In this document: positions 17,283 through 25,895 of the stretch, piece after piece
How the letters are laid out: the number at the start of each line of letters is the position of its first letter
Numbering within the stretch: position 1 is the stretch's first letter
NCBI RefSeq assembly: GCF_029223525.1
Contig: NZ_JARHTQ010000010.1
Location: forward strand, 1 to 64,000
Length of the DNA: 64,000 bases
Direction of reading: 5' to 3'
Source: Streptantibioticus ferralitis
GTDB taxonomy: Bacteria > Actinomycetota > Actinomycetes > Streptomycetales > Streptomycetaceae
Program-made: the position numbers and the translations under genes
The notes under the pieces: generated by a model
What the model was told of the DNA's origin: nothing
Databases searched by the model: none
The model's input: the letters and a program-made list of their open reading frames with translations, nothing else

Positions 17283-19808
17283 TCACAACGTGCGGATGAC
17301 GTCGGCCGGCGGCGTGCGCAGAGCCTGCCGCGTGGGGAGTTCGATAGTGAGGAAGGCCGTGGCGGTGACCGTGAGGGCGAGGGCGGGCAGGAGCCAGGCG
17401 GGGCCCGCGGGCCAGGGGCGGCCGAGGAAGCCCTGGCCCAGGAGGGCGAGGGGCAGCGCGGACAGCAGCAGTGCGGTGGTCAGCGCGGTGGCCGCGGTCA
17501 CCGCCGCCTCGCGGCGCATCATCGCGCGGATCTGACGCGGTGTGGTCCCGTTCAGGCGGAGGGCCCCCAACTCGACGCGGCGCTGTGCGGTGGCGGCGAC
17601 GAGTTTGTTGGCAATGCTGAGCAGGAGGTAGACGAGCAGGACGACGATCGTCGCCAGGTTGATCCACACCTCGGGCGAGGCGTGCTTCAGGCCGCCGACG
17701 GAACCGGCGTTGGTGTTCTCCAGCGTCAGTCCGGGGCGGGACGCAGCCAGCGCGGTCAGGCCCCGCCCGGCCGTGTCCGTGCCGTCGGTGCGGATCAGGA
17801 TGCTCTGGTCAAGGCCCGTCGTGGTGTGGCCTGCGGCCAGGTCATGGGAGAGGACGATCGTGCCGAAGCCGAGGCCGCGGGCGTAGACGGCCACGACCTT
17901 GGCGTCGACCCGTGCGCCGTCGCCGAGGACCAGCCTCACCCGCTGTCCCGGTTCCGCTCCCCGCGACCGGGCTACATCGCTGCTGACGGCGATGGTGTCG
18001 CCGGTGAGGCGGCCCAGACTCCCGTGCCGCACGTCGAGGTCGAGGACGTCCGACGCGTCCGGGGTGAGGATCATCGCGGAGCCGGACTCGGCCTCCGTGT
18101 CACCGAATTGCTGGTAAGGCCACACCACGGTGGTCGTACTGACCGGGGCGGCCGCCCGTACGCCGGGCGTTCTGCGTACGGCGGCGAGCGTGCCGGCGGG
18201 CAGTCCGCCCAGGCCGGGCGCGCTCAGGCGCTGCTGGGCGAGCGTGCCGGTGCGGGTGTCGTCAGCGGTGGCGGCCAGCAGGGTGGTCTGGGTGAGGGTG
18301 TAGGTCAGGACGAACAGGACCGCCATGGCCAGCGCGCTGACGATCCCCGCGTTGCGCAGGGCGTAGGCGCGGACGTTGGACATCGCCAGCCAGGTCGGCG
18401 CCGAGGCGCCGGACCGCGTCAGACGAGCCGCCGTATCGCCGATGCCGCGCACGAGGGCCGGGCCGGCCAGGGAGAGGCCGATGGCTGCGAGGATGCCGGC
18501 GATGGACGTGGCCGTCGCACCGATGACGGTGCGGGAGAACAGCGGTACCGCGGACATCGTGGTCGCGGCGGCGATGACCAGCAGGCCGCCGCGCGTCCGG
18601 ATCCTCGACGGGTTGCGTGGCTCGCTGCGTGATGCGGCGACCGCCTCGGTGGCCGGCATGCGGGAGGTGCGCCAGGTCGCGCCCCGGGCCGAGAGCTGCA
18701 CGGCCACGGCCGTCAGGAGGACCGTCGCGACGGCGGGCAGCGGGCTGATGGTCAGGGGGAGTTCGGCCGGAACGACCCCGAGGTCCGCCAGCAGCCGGAG
18801 GAACTGCCCGGCCAGCAGATAGCCGAGCGCCACGCCGGGTATGAGGGCCACGGCCGCGACGACGGTCGACTGGGCGGCGGCCAGGCGGCGGATCTGCTTC
18901 GGGGTGGCGCCGACGGCCCGCATCAGCGCCAGGTCGCGGCGCTGCCCGGCGACCGCCACGGCCAGCGCGCTCGCCATGACGAACCCGGTGATCAGCAGGA
19001 TGACTCCGGCGAGCGAGCCGGCGAGGAGGATCAGCAGCGAACGGGACGCGCCCGCGCCGGGCGACACGAGGTCCCCGCGGGACCCGCCGGTGACCGCCCC
19101 AAGACCGGTGCCGTTCAGCTTCGTACGGACCTCGGCGGCGACCCGTTCCGCGGCGCCGGGCGCGGTACGCAGGCCGATCAGGTCGACACGGTCCCCGCGA
19201 CCCGACAGTCGTACGGCCGTCGTGTCGGCGAAGAGGATACCGGCGCCCGTCGCGTCGACGACCGCCGAGATGCGATAGCCGGCGGCGGGACGGGCGTTGA
19301 CGACGACCTGGACCCGATCGCCCACCTTCACCCCGGCCGCGGCAGCGGTGGCGCTGGCCACGGCGATCTCTCCGGAACCGGACGGCGCGTGCCCCCTGAT
19401 ACGTGCGGCGGCCAGCAACTGCGTCGAGGACCAGCCGTGTCCCGCCGCCTGGGGATCCCCGGCGGGTACGACCCGTCCGTGGGCGTCGACGAGGGCGGCG
19501 GGGAAGCCGAGGTCGCCGACGGCCGCGGTGACGTCCGGCAACCCGGCCAATTCCCCGACCAGTCGGGCCGGGACCGTCCGCCGCTCGGGCAGTGCGATCG
19601 GCAGGTCGCCGGCCGGGTGGTACTCCTGGTCGGCTGCGACCACGACGTCCGCGCCGCCGAGACGGCCGGCGGGCAGATGGGAGCGCAGACCGGACTCGGC
19701 CAGTACGCCGGTGCCGGTGATCAGGGCCGCGCCGCCGAGGACCGCGCACGCCACGGCGATCAGCGCGCTGATCCGGTACCCGACCATATGTACTGCGAGA
19801 CGAAGCAT
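17283..19808 (-). CDS. ABC transporter permease, FtsX/MacB type
   Basis: This 841-residue membrane protein has two FtsX-like modules. Helix 1 lies at about residues 15-35 (ISALIAVACAVLGGAALITG) and is followed by a large extracytoplasmic domain (40-250). Three helices of the first FtsX module (250-370) include LALMRAVGATPKQIRRLAAA. A central helix pair, a second external domain and a final three-helix module (710-830) follow, with GALRLNGTTPRQIRAMMRRE. Both 'GATPxQIR' loops are the coupling elements that contact the ATPase. It probably works in mechanotransmission or export of a peptide, lipid or antibiotic. It is the last gene of a three-gene operon, three bases after the ATPase gene. Confidence 0.88.
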   Translation of the reverse strand: MLRLAVHMVGYRISALIAVACAVLGGAALITGTGVLAESGLRSHLPAGRLGGADVVVAADQEYHPAGDLPIALPERRTVPARLVGELAGLPDVTAAVGDLGFPAALVDAHGRVVPAGDPQAAGHGWSSTQLLAAARIRGHAPSGSGEIAVASATAAAAGVKVGDRVQVVVNARPAAGYRISAVVDATGAGILFADTTAVRLSGRGDRVDLIGLRTAPGAAERVAAEVRTKLNGTGLGAVTGGSRGDLVSPGAGASRSLLILLAGSLAGVILLITGFVMASALAVAVAGQRRDLALMRAVGATPKQIRRLAAAQSTVVAAVALIPGVALGYLLAGQFLRLLADLGVVPAELPLTISPLPAVATVLLTAVAVQLSARGATWRTSRMPATEAVAASRSEPRNPSRIRTRGGLLVIAAATTMSAVPLFSRTVIGATATSIAGILAAIGLSLAGPALVRGIGDTAARLTRSGASAPTWLAMSNVRAYALRNAGIVSALAMAVLFVLTYTLTQTTLLAATADDTRTGTLAQQRLSAPGLGGLPAGTLAAVRRTPGVRAAAPVSTTTVVWPYQQFGDTEAESGSAMILTPDASDVLDLDVRHGSLGRLTGDTIAVSSDVARSRGAEPGQRVRLVLGDGARVDAKVVAVYARGLGFGTIVLSHDLAAGHTTTGLDQSILIRTDGTDTAGRGLTALAASRPGLTLENTNAGSVGGLKHASPEVWINLATIVVLLVYLLLSIANKLVAATAQRRVELGALRLNGTTPRQIRAMMRREAAVTAATALTTALLLSALPLALLGQGFLGRPWPAGPAWLLPALALTVTATAFLTIELPTRQALRTPPADVIRTL

Positions 19809-19811
19809 GAC

Positions 19812-20528
19812 TCAGCCCTCCCCCAACGCGACTAGGCGGCGGGCCAGTTCGGGAGCGGTGGGTTTGTCGAGGGCCTCGACCACCCGGCCGTCGGCCATCA
19901 CCAGCACCCGGTGCGCCCGGGCCGCGGCGGCCGGGTCGTGGGTGACCATCACCACCGTCTGGTGCAACTCGTTCACGAGGTCCCGCAGCAGGTCCAGGAC
20001 CTCGTGGGCACTGCGCAGGTCCAGCGCGCCGGTCGGCTCGTCGGCGAACACGACGGCTGGCCTGGCCGCCAACGCCCTTACGACGGCGGCTCGTTGCTGC
20101 TGGCCGCCGGAGAGCTCGGCCGGCTGGTGGGCCAGCCGGTCCGCCAGTCCGACCCGCTCCACCAGCATCCGCACCCAGTCGTGGTCCGGGGTGCGTCCCG
20201 CCAGCCGCAGCGGCAGCGTGATGTTGTCCTCGATGCTGAGCGAGGGGATCAGGTTGTACGCCTGGAACACGAACCCGATGCGTTCCCGGCGCAGTTCGGT
20301 GCGGCGGGTCTCGTTCAGTCCGGCGATCTCCCGGCCGTCGATGCGGATGCTCCCCGACGTCGGGGAGTCGAGCCCGGCGGCGCAGTGCATCAGTGTGCTC
20401 TTGCCGGAGCCCGACGGGCCCATCACGGCGAGGAACGTACCTCGCTCGACGGTCAGCGACACGTCGTCCAGGGCGCGTACGCCCCCCGGGTACGCCTTGG
20501 TGACATTCGCGAGGGCGATGGCGGTCAC
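19812..20528 (-). CDS. ABC transporter ATP-binding protein (MacB/LolD type)
   Basis: This 238-residue nucleotide-binding subunit has Walker A GPSGSGKST at about residues 37-45. The Q-loop phrase VFQAYNLIPSLSIEDNITLP is characteristic of the MacB/LolD group. The signature is LSGGQQQRAAVVRALAARPA and Walker B VVFADEPTGALD, with the switch His in MVTHDP. It powers the FtsX-type permease encoded next. Its start overlaps the preceding small gene by four bases. Transcription of the operon probably starts near the palindrome at 20860-20875. Confidence 0.93.
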   Translation of the reverse strand: MTAIALANVTKAYPGGVRALDDVSLTVERGTFLAVMGPSGSGKSTLMHCAAGLDSPTSGSIRIDGREIAGLNETRRTELRRERIGFVFQAYNLIPSLSIEDNITLPLRLAGRTPDHDWVRMLVERVGLADRLAHQPAELSGGQQQRAAVVRALAARPAVVFADEPTGALDLRSAHEVLDLLRDLVNELHQTVVMVTHDPAAAARAHRVLVMADGRVVEALDKPTAPELARRLVALGEG

Positions 20529-20758
20529 CGACGGCCTCGCAGGCTGCGCACGACGAGGCTCCCGCCGCAGACCACGGTGACGGCGCCGCAGGCCAGGTGT
20601 ACCCAGGTGTGCGCATCGGCGTACGAAGCCGCCATGTTGGCGACCGTGCTGATCACCACCAGCACCCAGAGCATCGAACGGAGAACGTCCCGTCGGGTGG
20701 GGCCGGGCGACGACGTCCCGTCGGTGCCGGTGAGGCGGTAGGGGTCGGTCTTCGGCAT
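20525..20758 (-). CDS. Small membrane protein leading the ABC operon
   Basis: This 77-residue protein starts at ATG 20758 with a polar, Pro/Thr-rich head. Two hydrophobic segments follow (MLWVLVVISTVANMAASYA and HLACGAVTVVCGGSLVV) and the end is basic, RSLRGRR. It is a two-helix membrane protein of unknown family. Longer upstream frames have no coding character. It overlaps the ATPase gene by four bases and is probably a small accessory subunit of the transporter. Confidence 0.65.
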   Translation of the reverse strand: MPKTDPYRLTGTDGTSSPGPTRRDVLRSMLWVLVVISTVANMAASYADAHTWVHLACGAVTVVCGGSLVVRSLRGRR

Positions 20759-20859
20759 GGGGTTCCTCCGTTGGTGCCGAGCGGTGATCGGGCTGTCGTC
20801 CCCGACGCTAAGGACCGGCACCCCTCCCGGCCGATCCGGCAGACCACCCTGTCGGAGGT

Positions 20860-20875
20860 ACAGCAGGCTGTACTC
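20860..20875. promoter_or_regulatory. Palindromic operator before the ABC operon
   Basis: GTACAGC-AG-GCTGTAC is a perfect 7-base inverted repeat with a 2-base centre, in a GGAGGTACAGC context. It sits in the divergent gap, about 100 bases upstream of the ABC operon start and 76 bases upstream of the kinase gene. The same core recurs at 22907-22922. The adjacent LuxR-type response regulator is the obvious candidate to bind it. Confidence 0.7.
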
Positions 20876-20951
20876 CTCGGCCCCGCGGCTGACGGTGAAC
20901 CGGCATGCGGCATAGGGTCGTTCGCGAAGACCCGCGGGGGAGGGAGGGCGG

Positions 20952-22226
20952 ATGGCGGTCCACCAGGACGCGGCGGCCAGTGACCGGCAGGTGGGTTTCA
21001 AGGAAACCGTCGTACGGGCCCTGCGCGCCGCGGGCGCCGCGATAGGACAGCTCGCCTCCGGGCTCGGTACGGCCCCGCTCGCCCTGCTCGTGCTGCTCTG
21101 GCTGGCCGTCGCCGCCGCGACGAGTCCCGCCGGGGTCGGGCTGCTCATGACGCCCGCGCTCCTGCGCGCGCTGCACGCTTTGGCCGGCCGCGAGCGCGAC
21201 CGGCTCGCCCGCTGGGGTCCCGAGGTCGTTGCCCCGAAACCTCCGCCGACGCACCTGCGGCTCGCACTCGTCGACCCCACCACGCGACGGGAGCTGCGCT
21301 GGCTGGTCCGGCACGCCACCCTCGGGCTCCTGATGGGCCTGGTCGGCGTCCTGCTACCGCTGTTCGCGGTCCGCGACGGCCTCTTCCCGCTGTACTGGAG
21401 GCTGGCGCCCATGGACGCGACCGCAACGTCCCTGGGGTTCGGCACCGCGCACTCCTGGGCGGACGCCATCGCCGTGGCCCTGCTGGGCGTTGGCTGGATC
21501 GCCATCGTCCTGGGGCTGACCCCCGGCATGGCGCGCCTGCAGGCCCGGCCGGGACGGCGACTCCTGGTGGCCGGCCCGGAAACGGACCTGTCCCTGCGCG
21601 TCGCCGAGCTCACCGCCACGCGCGCGGCGGCCCTGGACGCCCACGCCACCGAACTGCGCCGCATCGAGCGCTCCCTGCACGACGGCACCCAGAACCGGCT
21701 CGTCTCCGTCACCGTCCTGCTCGGAGCCGCCCGCCGCATGGTGGCCCGCGACCCCGACGGCGCCGGCGAACTCCTCGAACGCGCGCAGTCCGCCGCCGAG
21801 CAGGCGCTGGCCGAGCTGCGTACAGTCGCGCGCGGCATCCTGCCGCCGGTGCTGGACGACCGGGGCCTGGCCGGCGCGCTGTCCGGGCTGGCAGCGAACT
21901 GCGCGGTGGCCTGCCGGATCGATGTGGACGTACCCGAGCGGTGCGCCGCCTCCGTCGAGGCGACCGCCTACTTCGTCGTGGCCGAAGCCCTGACCAACAT
22001 CGCCAAGCACAGCGGCGCCGTCCGTGCCACCGTCAGGGCGCGCAGCAACGGCGGCCGTCTGCGTCTGCGCGTCGAGGACGACGGCCGGGGCGGCGCGGAC
22101 GAGGACGGCGGCTCCGGCCTCACCGGCATCCGCCGCCGGATCGCGGCACACGACGGCAACCTGTCCCTGACCAGCCCGCCCGGCGGCCCGACAACCCTTG
22201 AGGTGGATCTTCCATGCGGATCGTGA
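20952..22226 (+). CDS. Sensor histidine kinase (HisKA_3, DesK/NarX type)
   Basis: This kinase has 424 residues. The N-terminal half holds four hydrophobic segments (about 40-65, 110-140, 165-190) in the actinobacterial pattern of short paired helices with almost no external sensor loop, so it probably senses membrane state or a neighbouring transporter. The dimerisation helix has RIERSLHDGTQNRL with phospho-accepting His near 243. The HATPase domain has AEALTNIAKHSGA (N-box) and VEDDGRGGADEDGGSGLTGI (G1/G2). It overlaps the response regulator gene by 13 bases. A close paralogue is at 46910-48238. Confidence 0.9.
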   Translation: MAVHQDAAASDRQVGFKETVVRALRAAGAAIGQLASGLGTAPLALLVLLWLAVAAATSPAGVGLLMTPALLRALHALAGRERDRLARWGPEVVAPKPPPTHLRLALVDPTTRRELRWLVRHATLGLLMGLVGVLLPLFAVRDGLFPLYWRLAPMDATATSLGFGTAHSWADAIAVALLGVGWIAIVLGLTPGMARLQARPGRRLLVAGPETDLSLRVAELTATRAAALDAHATELRRIERSLHDGTQNRLVSVTVLLGAARRMVARDPDGAGELLERAQSAAEQALAELRTVARGILPPVLDDRGLAGALSGLAANCAVACRIDVDVPERCAASVEATAYFVVAEALTNIAKHSGAVRATVRARSNGGRLRLRVEDDGRGGADEDGGSGLTGIRRRIAAHDGNLSLTSPPGGPTTLEVDLPCGS

Positions 22227-22873
22227 TTGCCGAGGACGACGCGTTGCTGCGCGAGGGGCTCGCCCTGCTGCTGCGCGCCGAGTCCCTCGACGTGGTGGCC
22301 ACCGCGGGCACCCCCGACGAGGCACTGGACGCCATCGACGCACACAGACCCGACGTCGCCATCCTCGATGTGCGCATGCCCCCGACCCACACCGACGAAG
22401 GCATCCGCGCGGCCGTGGAGGCCCGACGCCGCCGGCCCGACCTGGCCGTCCTCGTGCTGTCCGCGTACGTCGAGCAGACCTTCGCCACGGAGTTGCTCAC
22501 CGGCGGCGTGGGCGGGCTCGGCTATCTGCTCAAGGAACGGGTCGGGCGGGTGGAGGAGTTCCTGGACGCGCTTCGGCGGGTGGCGGCCGGAGGCACCGCC
22601 ATCGACCCCGAGGTCGTCGCCCAGCTCTTCACCCGGTCCCGCCAGGACACCCGGCTGGACCGGCTCAGCCCCCGCGAACAGGACGTACTCGCCCTGATGG
22701 CCGAGGGGTTGGGCAACAGCGCCATCGCCCAACGGCTCGTCGTCACCGACGGCGCGGTCCACAAGCACATCCGCAGCATCTTCGCCAAGCTGGACCTGTC
22801 CCCGACCGACCAGGTGGACCGGCGCGTCGCGGCCGTCCTCCACTACCTGGACGACGTCCGCCGCCTGTCCTGA
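22214..22873 (+). CDS. Response regulator, NarL/LuxR family
   Basis: This protein has 219 residues. The receiver domain starts MRIVIAEDDALLREGLALLL, with the acidic pair EDD, phospho-accepting Asp52 in VAILDVRMPP and Lys in YLLKERV. The C-terminal LuxR-type helix-turn-helix reads LSPREQDVLALMAEGLGNSA and VTDGAVHKHIRSIFAKLDL. It is the partner of the kinase just upstream. It probably binds the two GTACAGC palindromes that flank this locus, and so controls the ABC operon on one side and the serine hydrolase on the other. Confidence 0.92.
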   Translation: MRIVIAEDDALLREGLALLLRAESLDVVATAGTPDEALDAIDAHRPDVAILDVRMPPTHTDEGIRAAVEARRRRPDLAVLVLSAYVEQTFATELLTGGVGGLGYLLKERVGRVEEFLDALRRVAAGGTAIDPEVVAQLFTRSRQDTRLDRLSPREQDVLALMAEGLGNSAIAQRLVVTDGAVHKHIRSIFAKLDLSPTDQVDRRVAAVLHYLDDVRRLS

Positions 22874-22900
22874 CGTGGCGCCAGACGTCGCTGGAGAGGC

Positions 22901-22926
22901 GGGAGGTACAGCAGGCTGTACCTCCC
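22901..22926. promoter_or_regulatory. Perfect 26-bp palindrome before the serine hydrolase
   Basis: GGGAGGTACAGC-AG-GCTGTACCTCCC has 12-base perfect arms around AG. It lies 27 bases after the response regulator stop and about 100 bases before the serine hydrolase start. The core is identical to that at 20860-20875. Position and symmetry suit an activator site rather than a terminator, since no run of T follows. Confidence 0.75.
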
Positions 22927-23027
22927 CTTGGCCAGTTGGCATCATCGTGCCGACGCGGACCCGTTCCTACGCTGGTGAGCACACCGAGATGTGGTGTGAC
23001 TACCAACTTCCCCGAGGGACCGCATCC

Positions 23028-24260
23028 ATGAACACGGCCGTTCGAACCTCCCGCCTCGCAGCCACTGCCCTCGTCGCAGCCGTCACCGGCATCGGACTGC
23101 TGGCGCCCACCGCCAACGCGACGGCGTACACCCCGAAGCAGGCGCCGGCGCAAGGGTCGGCGCAGAGGTCGGCGCACGCGCAGAACACACTGCAGGAACA
23201 GGTGGACGCGCTCCAGCGCACAGGCACCGTGGGCGCCATCGCCCTGTCGGCCCGCCCTGGCCACCGCACGTTCGCCGCCGCCGGGGTGGCCGACACCACC
23301 ACCGGGCGGCCCGCCCGGCCCGGCGACCGCTTCCGGGTCGGCAGCATCACCAAGACCTTCGTCTCCACCGTGATGCTCCAACTGGTCGCAGAGGGCCGGG
23401 TGTCGCTGGACGACACCGTCGACCACCGGCTGCCCGGCGTGGTGTCCGGCAACGGCAACGACGGCCGCAAGATCACCTTGCGGCAGCTGCTGAACCACAC
23501 CAGCGGCCTGTTCGACTACACCCGGGACCTCCCGGAGTTCACCAGCGTGGACCGCTTCCAGGCCGACCGGTACACCGCCTGGGCCCCGGACCAGCTGGTG
23601 GCCGTCGCGATGCGGCACGCCCCGCACTTCGCACCCGGCACCGCCTGGGAGTACTCCAACACCAACTACATCCTCGCCGGGATAATCATCCAGAAGGTCA
23701 CCGGGCACACCTGGCAGCACGAGGTGACCCACCGCATCCTCCGGCCGCTCGGGCTGCACGACACCTTCGCCCCGGTCCACTCTCCGCGCATCCCCGGCCC
23801 GCACTTGGAGGGCTACTCCGCCTTCGGCGGCCCCGGTCCGGCCATCGATGTCAGCGCGCTCGACCCCAGCGCGGCCGGCTCGGCCGGCGGGATGATCAGC
23901 ACTACCGCCGACCTGTCCCGGTTCTACTCCGCGCTGCTGGGCGGCCGGCTGCTGCCGCCGGCCCAGCTGGCCGAGATGAAGACGACGGTGCCGGCCCCGA
24001 CCCTGGACCCGACGATGCCCGACGCACGCTACGGCCTGGGGCTGATCCAGGCGCCGCTGCCCTGCGGCGGGTTCTTCTACGGACACGGCGGCGACATCCC
24101 CGGCTATATCGCCATCGCCAGTGTCAGCGCGGACGGCCGACGGACCGCGGTGGTGGAGTCGACGGGCGACGGGTCTCCCGATCTCAGCAGCGAGCAGGCC
24201 CGGGTCGACATGCTCGGCCGGCAGATCTGCGCCGCCGACCACAAGCAGTCGCACAAGTAG
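23028..24260 (+). CDS. Secreted serine hydrolase (beta-lactamase/DD-peptidase fold)
   Basis: This 410-residue class C beta-lactamase-like enzyme begins with a Sec signal peptide, MNTAVRTSRLAATALVAAVT plus a hydrophobic core and 'ANATA' cleavage region near residue 35. The three active-site motifs are present: SITK (Ser106, Lys109), YSN (209-211) and HGG (353-355, replacing KTG). A D-alanyl-D-alanine carboxypeptidase or esterase role outside the cell is likely. The ATG at 23028 is the only start that gives a proper signal peptide. It follows the regulator palindrome, so it is probably part of the two-component regulon. Confidence 0.88.
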   Translation: MNTAVRTSRLAATALVAAVTGIGLLAPTANATAYTPKQAPAQGSAQRSAHAQNTLQEQVDALQRTGTVGAIALSARPGHRTFAAAGVADTTTGRPARPGDRFRVGSITKTFVSTVMLQLVAEGRVSLDDTVDHRLPGVVSGNGNDGRKITLRQLLNHTSGLFDYTRDLPEFTSVDRFQADRYTAWAPDQLVAVAMRHAPHFAPGTAWEYSNTNYILAGIIIQKVTGHTWQHEVTHRILRPLGLHDTFAPVHSPRIPGPHLEGYSAFGGPGPAIDVSALDPSAAGSAGGMISTTADLSRFYSALLGGRLLPPAQLAEMKTTVPAPTLDPTMPDARYGLGLIQAPLPCGGFFYGHGGDIPGYIAIASVSADGRRTAVVESTGDGSPDLSSEQARVDMLGRQICAADHKQSHK

Positions 24261-24360
24261 TCGCAGCCTGGTGGACCTGAGCACCGGCCAGGTCTCCCCC
24301 GAGCCCATGCCCCAGTCCATGCCGCGGCGACGCGCCACCGAAGAGAGAGCAGAGACAGTC

Positions 24361-25371
24361 ATGTTGAGGGGCCGAAGCCCACGCCACCGCAAGATCGCCC
24401 GTCCAGCAGGAACCGGCACGGCGCCCAGGTCCACCACGACGGCCGCGGTCGGGAACAGCCCGCTCGGCCGGGAGCACCGCCGCCACGAGGCACGCGCGGG
24501 CCTGAAGACGTACTTCCTCTACCTGGTCGTCCTGACCGCCCTGTCCGATGCCGGCGCCATCGCCACCGGCAAGGAACTTCCCTGGCTGCTCATGGAGATG
24601 TGGTCGCCAGGAGCTGCCGCGATCATCACCCGTGCGGTACGCAGGGAGGGGTTCTCGGATGTCTCATTCCAGCTCCGGTCCCGTGGCACGCTCCGGATGG
24701 CCACGCTCGGCGCCCTGTACCCCGTGGCAGTCGCGGTGGTGGCCTACAGCGTGGGGTGGATGACCCACCTGGCTCGCCTGGTCGCTCCCGCGAACGTACT
24801 CGGCGTCCACTTCCCCGCGGGCATGCCGGCCGCCGCTCAGGTCACTCTGTCGGTGATCCTGGTGCCCCTCCTCGGCGGGCTGGTCAACATCGTTCCGGTG
24901 CTCGGCGAGGAACTGGGGTGGCGCGGCTACATGCTGACCCGGCTCATCGACGCGGAGGTTCCCCGGCCGGTGCTGGTCGGCGGCCTGATCTGGGGCCTGT
25001 GGCACATGCCCGTGATCTTCGGCGGCGTCTACCTCGCCAAGGGCGGAGGTCAGGTGGCCGTGGTCGCCTTGCTGTTCCTGCTGTCCATCCTGACGCAGAA
25101 CCATCTCATGGCCTGGCTGCGGCTGCGTACCGGCAGCATCTGGCCGAGCGTCGCCTACCACGCGACGTGGAACGCCATAATCCAAGGCGCGCTCGACCCC
25201 GCCACCAGTGGATCCCACGCCTGGTTGTTCCTCGGCGAACAGGGTGTCGTCCTGCTCGCAGTCAACCTCGCCGGTGTGCGGTTGATCCTTTCTGGCCGCA
25301 GAGGGGCAGTACAGATACATGGCCTGACCAGCAGCAACGGTTTTCCGAACGGCACAGGATCAGCTCCATGA
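24361..25371 (+). CDS. CPBP-family intramembrane metalloprotease
   Basis: This 336-residue membrane protein has a long basic N-terminus of about 55 residues, then about eight hydrophobic segments. The CPBP (Rce1/Abi) motifs are complete: EELGWRGY (Glu183-Glu184), GLWHMP (His215) and YHATWN (His267, Asn271). This family cleaves or processes proteins inside the membrane, and several members serve bacteriocin self-immunity. It follows the serine hydrolase by 100 bases on the same strand and could share its promoter. Confidence 0.87.
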   Translation: MLRGRSPRHRKIARPAGTGTAPRSTTTAAVGNSPLGREHRRHEARAGLKTYFLYLVVLTALSDAGAIATGKELPWLLMEMWSPGAAAIITRAVRREGFSDVSFQLRSRGTLRMATLGALYPVAVAVVAYSVGWMTHLARLVAPANVLGVHFPAGMPAAAQVTLSVILVPLLGGLVNIVPVLGEELGWRGYMLTRLIDAEVPRPVLVGGLIWGLWHMPVIFGGVYLAKGGGQVAVVALLFLLSILTQNHLMAWLRLRTGSIWPSVAYHATWNAIIQGALDPATSGSHAWLFLGEQGVVLLAVNLAGVRLILSGRRGAVQIHGLTSSNGFPNGTGSAP

Positions 25372-25895
25372 TCGAGCCAACCTAGGCCACTCTGCCCGGA
25401 GTTGGGCCTTGCTCGACAGCGGGCGGGAACGCTTGGCTGCCGCGCAATCGCGCCAGGGGCACCCGTGTGCCGCTGTGCGGAAACGATTTGGCGAACCTCC
25501 CGGCCATCGCCGCCGAGCGATCCCGGGAAGCGGGAAAGCGCCTAATGGAGCGCTCCTGACACCGACTTGACGGATGAACGCCGTGGCGCACCATGGCCGA
25601 AAAGGCGCTGCCGCCCGTGTACAAGTCGTAATCTTTGGGACTCGCGCCGATCGTGTCCTGATCGCGTCGGCCTGCCATTGCCGCCTTGATACGCTCATGC
25701 GGCCGGTGGGGGAAGAGGTTTAGCTTCATCAAGCCCTGGTCGGGCCATGGCGGTTGTCGACGCATGTGGCCCGACCACATTCAGGAGCGTTTCCCTGCGG
25801 TGTCCGGCTGGCACCGTCAATTCCGTTTGTGTTCCACACGGTCCAAAACATTCTGGCAACGGCAGAAGGAAAATGATCCGTCCCCGGGGGAGCCC
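25372..25895. other. Upstream region of the seven-gene cluster
   Basis: These 520 bases separate the CPBP gene from the nuclease-like gene. A minus-strand frame (about 25560-25735) reads partly protein-like (KDYDLYTGGSAFSAMVRHGV) but has no recognisable family or good ribosome site. The last 100 bases are less GC-rich than their surroundings and could hold the cluster promoter. Confidence 0.35.

Noticed and set aside
20759-21838. Long minus-strand frame extending upstream of the small ABC-operon gene
   Set aside because: It is antisense to the kinase, Arg/Ser-rich and without motifs. The short start at 20758 gives a sensible two-helix protein.
22901-22926. Palindrome considered as a terminator of the response regulator gene
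   Set aside because: The core occurs again in a divergent promoter at 20860-20875, and no T-run follows. An operator explains both copies better.
25382-25780. Minus-strand frame between the CPBP and EEP genes
   Set aside because: It is composition-driven with no motif, and the region is better explained as the upstream region of the cluster.
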